From assembly GCA_027063785.1 (NCBI GenBank), contig JAMORC010000024.1, positions 1 through 64,000 on the forward strand: a stretch of DNA of 64,000 nt, in the 5' to 3' direction. The first letter of the stretch is position 1. Each line of letters begins with the position of its first letter. The DNA is from Desulfurobacteriaceae bacterium. GTDB lineage: Bacteria > Aquificota > Aquificia > Desulfurobacteriales > Desulfurobacteriaceae. Below are positions 62,463 to 64,000 of the stretch, piece after piece. The translations under genes and the position numbers were made by a program. The notes under the pieces are model-generated. The model made no database searches, had not been told where the DNA came from, and saw only the letters and a program-made list of their open reading frames with translations.

Positions 62463-63456
62463 ATCCCTTTTCGCTTCCCTTCAGGAATTTTTCCTTTTCC
62501 TCTTCAAACTCCTTTTTTTCCGAAAATCTAACGACTACCGGGTTAAATCCTTTATCGGCCAAGAACTTCTTTAAGTCTTCCGTGTTTAAGGATTCCTTCA
62601 GTTTCCGGCTTTCTGTAAAAAGTTCAACGGAAAGGTTCTTTCCCAGGAGCTTCACAAGCAGTAGCAACTTTCCCTCGCTGAGTTCTAACTCAACAAGAGC
62701 GGCGGCCATGTCTTCTTCCTTTTTAAAGTATGCTCTGCCCTTTAATTCTCCGTTCAGATAGACGGGAGAGAGAACGATTCCGGTGATTACGAAGAGGGCG
62801 TAGGTGGCAATAAGTTCTTCAACGGCTTTGTTTATTTCGTCCTTCCTCGTCCCGGGAGGCAGTTTATCTCTGACTTTCTGGAAGGTTGATTCTTCGAGGA
62901 GCATAAGCAGAGCCAGTAAGTGGAAGGGTGAAGGGACAGCAGTTTTGGAAGGAAGAAAAGCCGGTAGGTTTTCCTTTAGTTCGGGAAATCTCTTCGTTGC
63001 TATTTTTTGAAGGTATGAAAGTACTTCCTTGTTTAAAAACTTTGATAGTTCGGTTAATTCCGGCTGCTGTTTTGGCAAAAACTCCCTGAGCGTTTCCAGT
63101 AGCTTCCGGGGCTTCTGTTCGGTTTTTACTACGGAAAGTTCTATTTTCGGAGAAGTATTTTCAAGTTTTAAGAGGAGTTCTTCTCCTTCCCGGAACTCTC
63201 TATCAACCTTTACGTCGGCAATTAGTATAAGTTTTCCCGACTTCAGCTTGGCCTTGCCTTCCGGGGTATAGCCGAGGAAAGTTGCTTTTATAAGCAAGGA
63301 CTCTAATTCTTCACTGACGTCCTTTTTTGAGCTTCCCGAAGTGACTGTTGATAATAGCTTTTTCATGTCATAGTAAGAGAAGTTCTCCAGCTTTAGCGGA
63401 AGATCCCTGTTCAGCCCTTCTACCGGGATGATGCCTTCAATCCGTCTTATTTCCAT
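62440..63456 (-). CDS. Hypothetical protein with FliK-like C-terminal domain
   Basis: 338 residues, no signal peptide. The middle (about 130-250) is helical with HLLALLMLLEESTFQKVRDK. The C-terminal about 80 residues (ALVELELSEGKLLLLVKLLG through FLADKGFNPVVVRFSE) resemble the Flg_hook domain of FliK in strand order and spacing. This is a remote match judged by eye. It lies 20 kb from the flagellar block, 9 bp downstream of a cysteine synthase. A second hook-length or type III-like control protein is possible. Confidence 0.5.
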   Translation of the reverse strand: MEIRRIEGIIPVEGLNRDLPLKLENFSYYDMKKLLSTVTSGSSKKDVSEELESLLIKATFLGYTPEGKAKLKSGKLILIADVKVDREFREGEELLLKLENTSPKIELSVVKTEQKPRKLLETLREFLPKQQPELTELSKFLNKEVLSYLQKIATKRFPELKENLPAFLPSKTAVPSPFHLLALLMLLEESTFQKVRDKLPPGTRKDEINKAVEELIATYALFVITGIVLSPVYLNGELKGRAYFKKEEDMAAALVELELSEGKLLLLVKLLGKNLSVELFTESRKLKESLNTEDLKKFLADKGFNPVVVRFSEKKEFEEEKEKFLKGSEKGFTVDFSA

Positions 63457-63465
63457 AGGAGCACC

Positions 63466-64000
63466 TTAGGAGAACAGATCTGTGCTAAGGTAACGTTCCC
63501 CGGTGTCGGGAACCACAGTAACAACCCGTTTTGATATCCCCTTTTCCCTTGCAACCTTTAATGCAGCAGCGACGTTGGCTCCGGCGGATATTCCGCAGAA
63601 AATTCCGAATTCCCTGGCAAGGAGCCTTGCGTAATACTTGGATTCTTCAAAGGATACAGTTTTAACCATATCAATTAAGCTCCTGTCGAGAATGGGCGGT
63701 ATAAAGCCCGCTCCTATGCCCTGAATGGAGTGGAGGCCGGGACTCTTTCCTGATAGAACGGCTGACTCTTCGGGTTCCACCGCGATACACAGGCACTTTT
63801 CATTGACCTCTTTAAATCGCTTCGCCATTCCCGTAAACGTTCCGCCGGTGCCTATTCCCGCAACGAATAGGTTCGGAACTTTTCCCATTTGGGAAAGAAC
63901 TTCAACCGCTGTAGTCCTGTAGTGAACTTCCGGGTTTGCGGGGTTTTCAAACTGTCTGGCCGGGAAGAACTTGTCGGGAGATTCTCTTACAAGCTCTTCA
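63466..64000 (-). CDS. cysK: Cysteine synthase (O-acetylserine sulfhydrylase), partial
   Basis: The reading frame enters from the right edge and ends at 63466, giving about 177 C-terminal residues. GIGTGGTFTGMAKRFKE is the PLP phosphate loop, followed by VEPEESAVLSG, IQGIGAGFIPPILD and FGIFCGISAGANV, typical of CysK/CysM. The Schiff-base lysine and N-terminus lie outside the window. The start cannot be placed. Confidence 0.92.
   Translation of the reverse strand, partial: EELVRESPDKFFPARQFENPANPEVHYRTTAVEVLSQMGKVPNLFVAGIGTGGTFTGMAKRFKEVNEKCLCIAVEPEESAVLSGKSPGLHSIQGIGAGFIPPILDRSLIDMVKTVSFEESKYYARLLAREFGIFCGISAGANVAAALKVAREKGISKRVVTVVPDTGERYLSTDLFS

Overview
The window looks like chromosome from a thermophilic, motile, chemolithoautotroph-like bacterium of the Aquificota, most likely Desulfurobacteriaceae (Thermovibrio/Phorcysia-like). 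This is inferred from gene content and style: mid-40s GC by eye, AGG/AGA-rich arginine usage, many TTG starts, tandem 2[4Fe-4S] ferredoxins, a selenocysteine tRNA, an archaeal-type aldolase of early aromatic biosynthesis next to aroC, and one very large compact flagellar locus. No 16S rRNA is present, so the genus is not proven.

Layout. 1-2335 is accessory: the start of an IS1-like transposase cut by the window edge, a transposase-tail remnant, an AT-rich repeat lipoprotein and about 270 bp of apparently non-coding DNA. 2336-5653 holds an NAD-dependent epimerase, a phosphoribosyltransferase, endonuclease IV and a TauE/SafE exporter. 5658-8582 is a translation block (rpsB with a structured leader, tsf, pyrH, frr), followed by two ferredoxin genes and convergent panD. 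From 9477 the strand is + for about 33 kb: a MEMO1-family protein; an ArsR regulator with thioredoxin, thioredoxin reductase and a TlpA-like lipoprotein; engB, recN, an ArsB/NhaD-type transporter and a YqhA-family protein; then 30 flagellar or flagellum-associated genes from fliG to flhB (16434-42278). These cover the switch, rod, rings, hook, export gate, ATPase, placement and sigma-28 genes, plus a large TPR protein and a second small FliN-like protein. No flagellin, cap, hook-junction, motA/motB or chemotaxis gene is visible. On the opposite strand, pointing into flhB, are a HhH-GPD glycosylase, a PilZ c-di-GMP receptor, fliJ and a MotE-like protein.

44841-47740 holds a PHP-domain phosphoesterase whose 3' end runs into an IS607-type transposon (serine recombinase TnpA plus TnpB nuclease with a likely omegaRNA), then tRNA-Sec. 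47742-55327 is minus-strand housekeeping: radA, tRNA-Thr(CGT), a small membrane protein, a hypothetical, a TPR lipoprotein, folE, ftsH, hpt, tilS and tRNA(CAT). aroC (+) converges on an ADH-synthase/FBA-I-like aldolase, which ends a minus-strand run of dedA, trpA, tatA, tatC, rho, gmhA and the aldolase. The right end has rpmE and an unusual short ThyX-like protein (+), then a FliK-like protein and a truncated cysteine synthase (-).

The most distinctive observations are: (i) fliN overlapping the 3' end of fliM by 86 bp, giving FliM a Gly/Glu-rich tail; (ii) two FliN-type proteins, a periplasmic TPR protein and a MotE/PilZ module in one flagellar locus; (iii) the IS607 insertion rewriting the C-terminus of the PHP protein; (iv) a ThyX-like protein lacking the catalytic segment, in the position where ThyX is often found; (v) a nested hairpin leader in front of rpsB.
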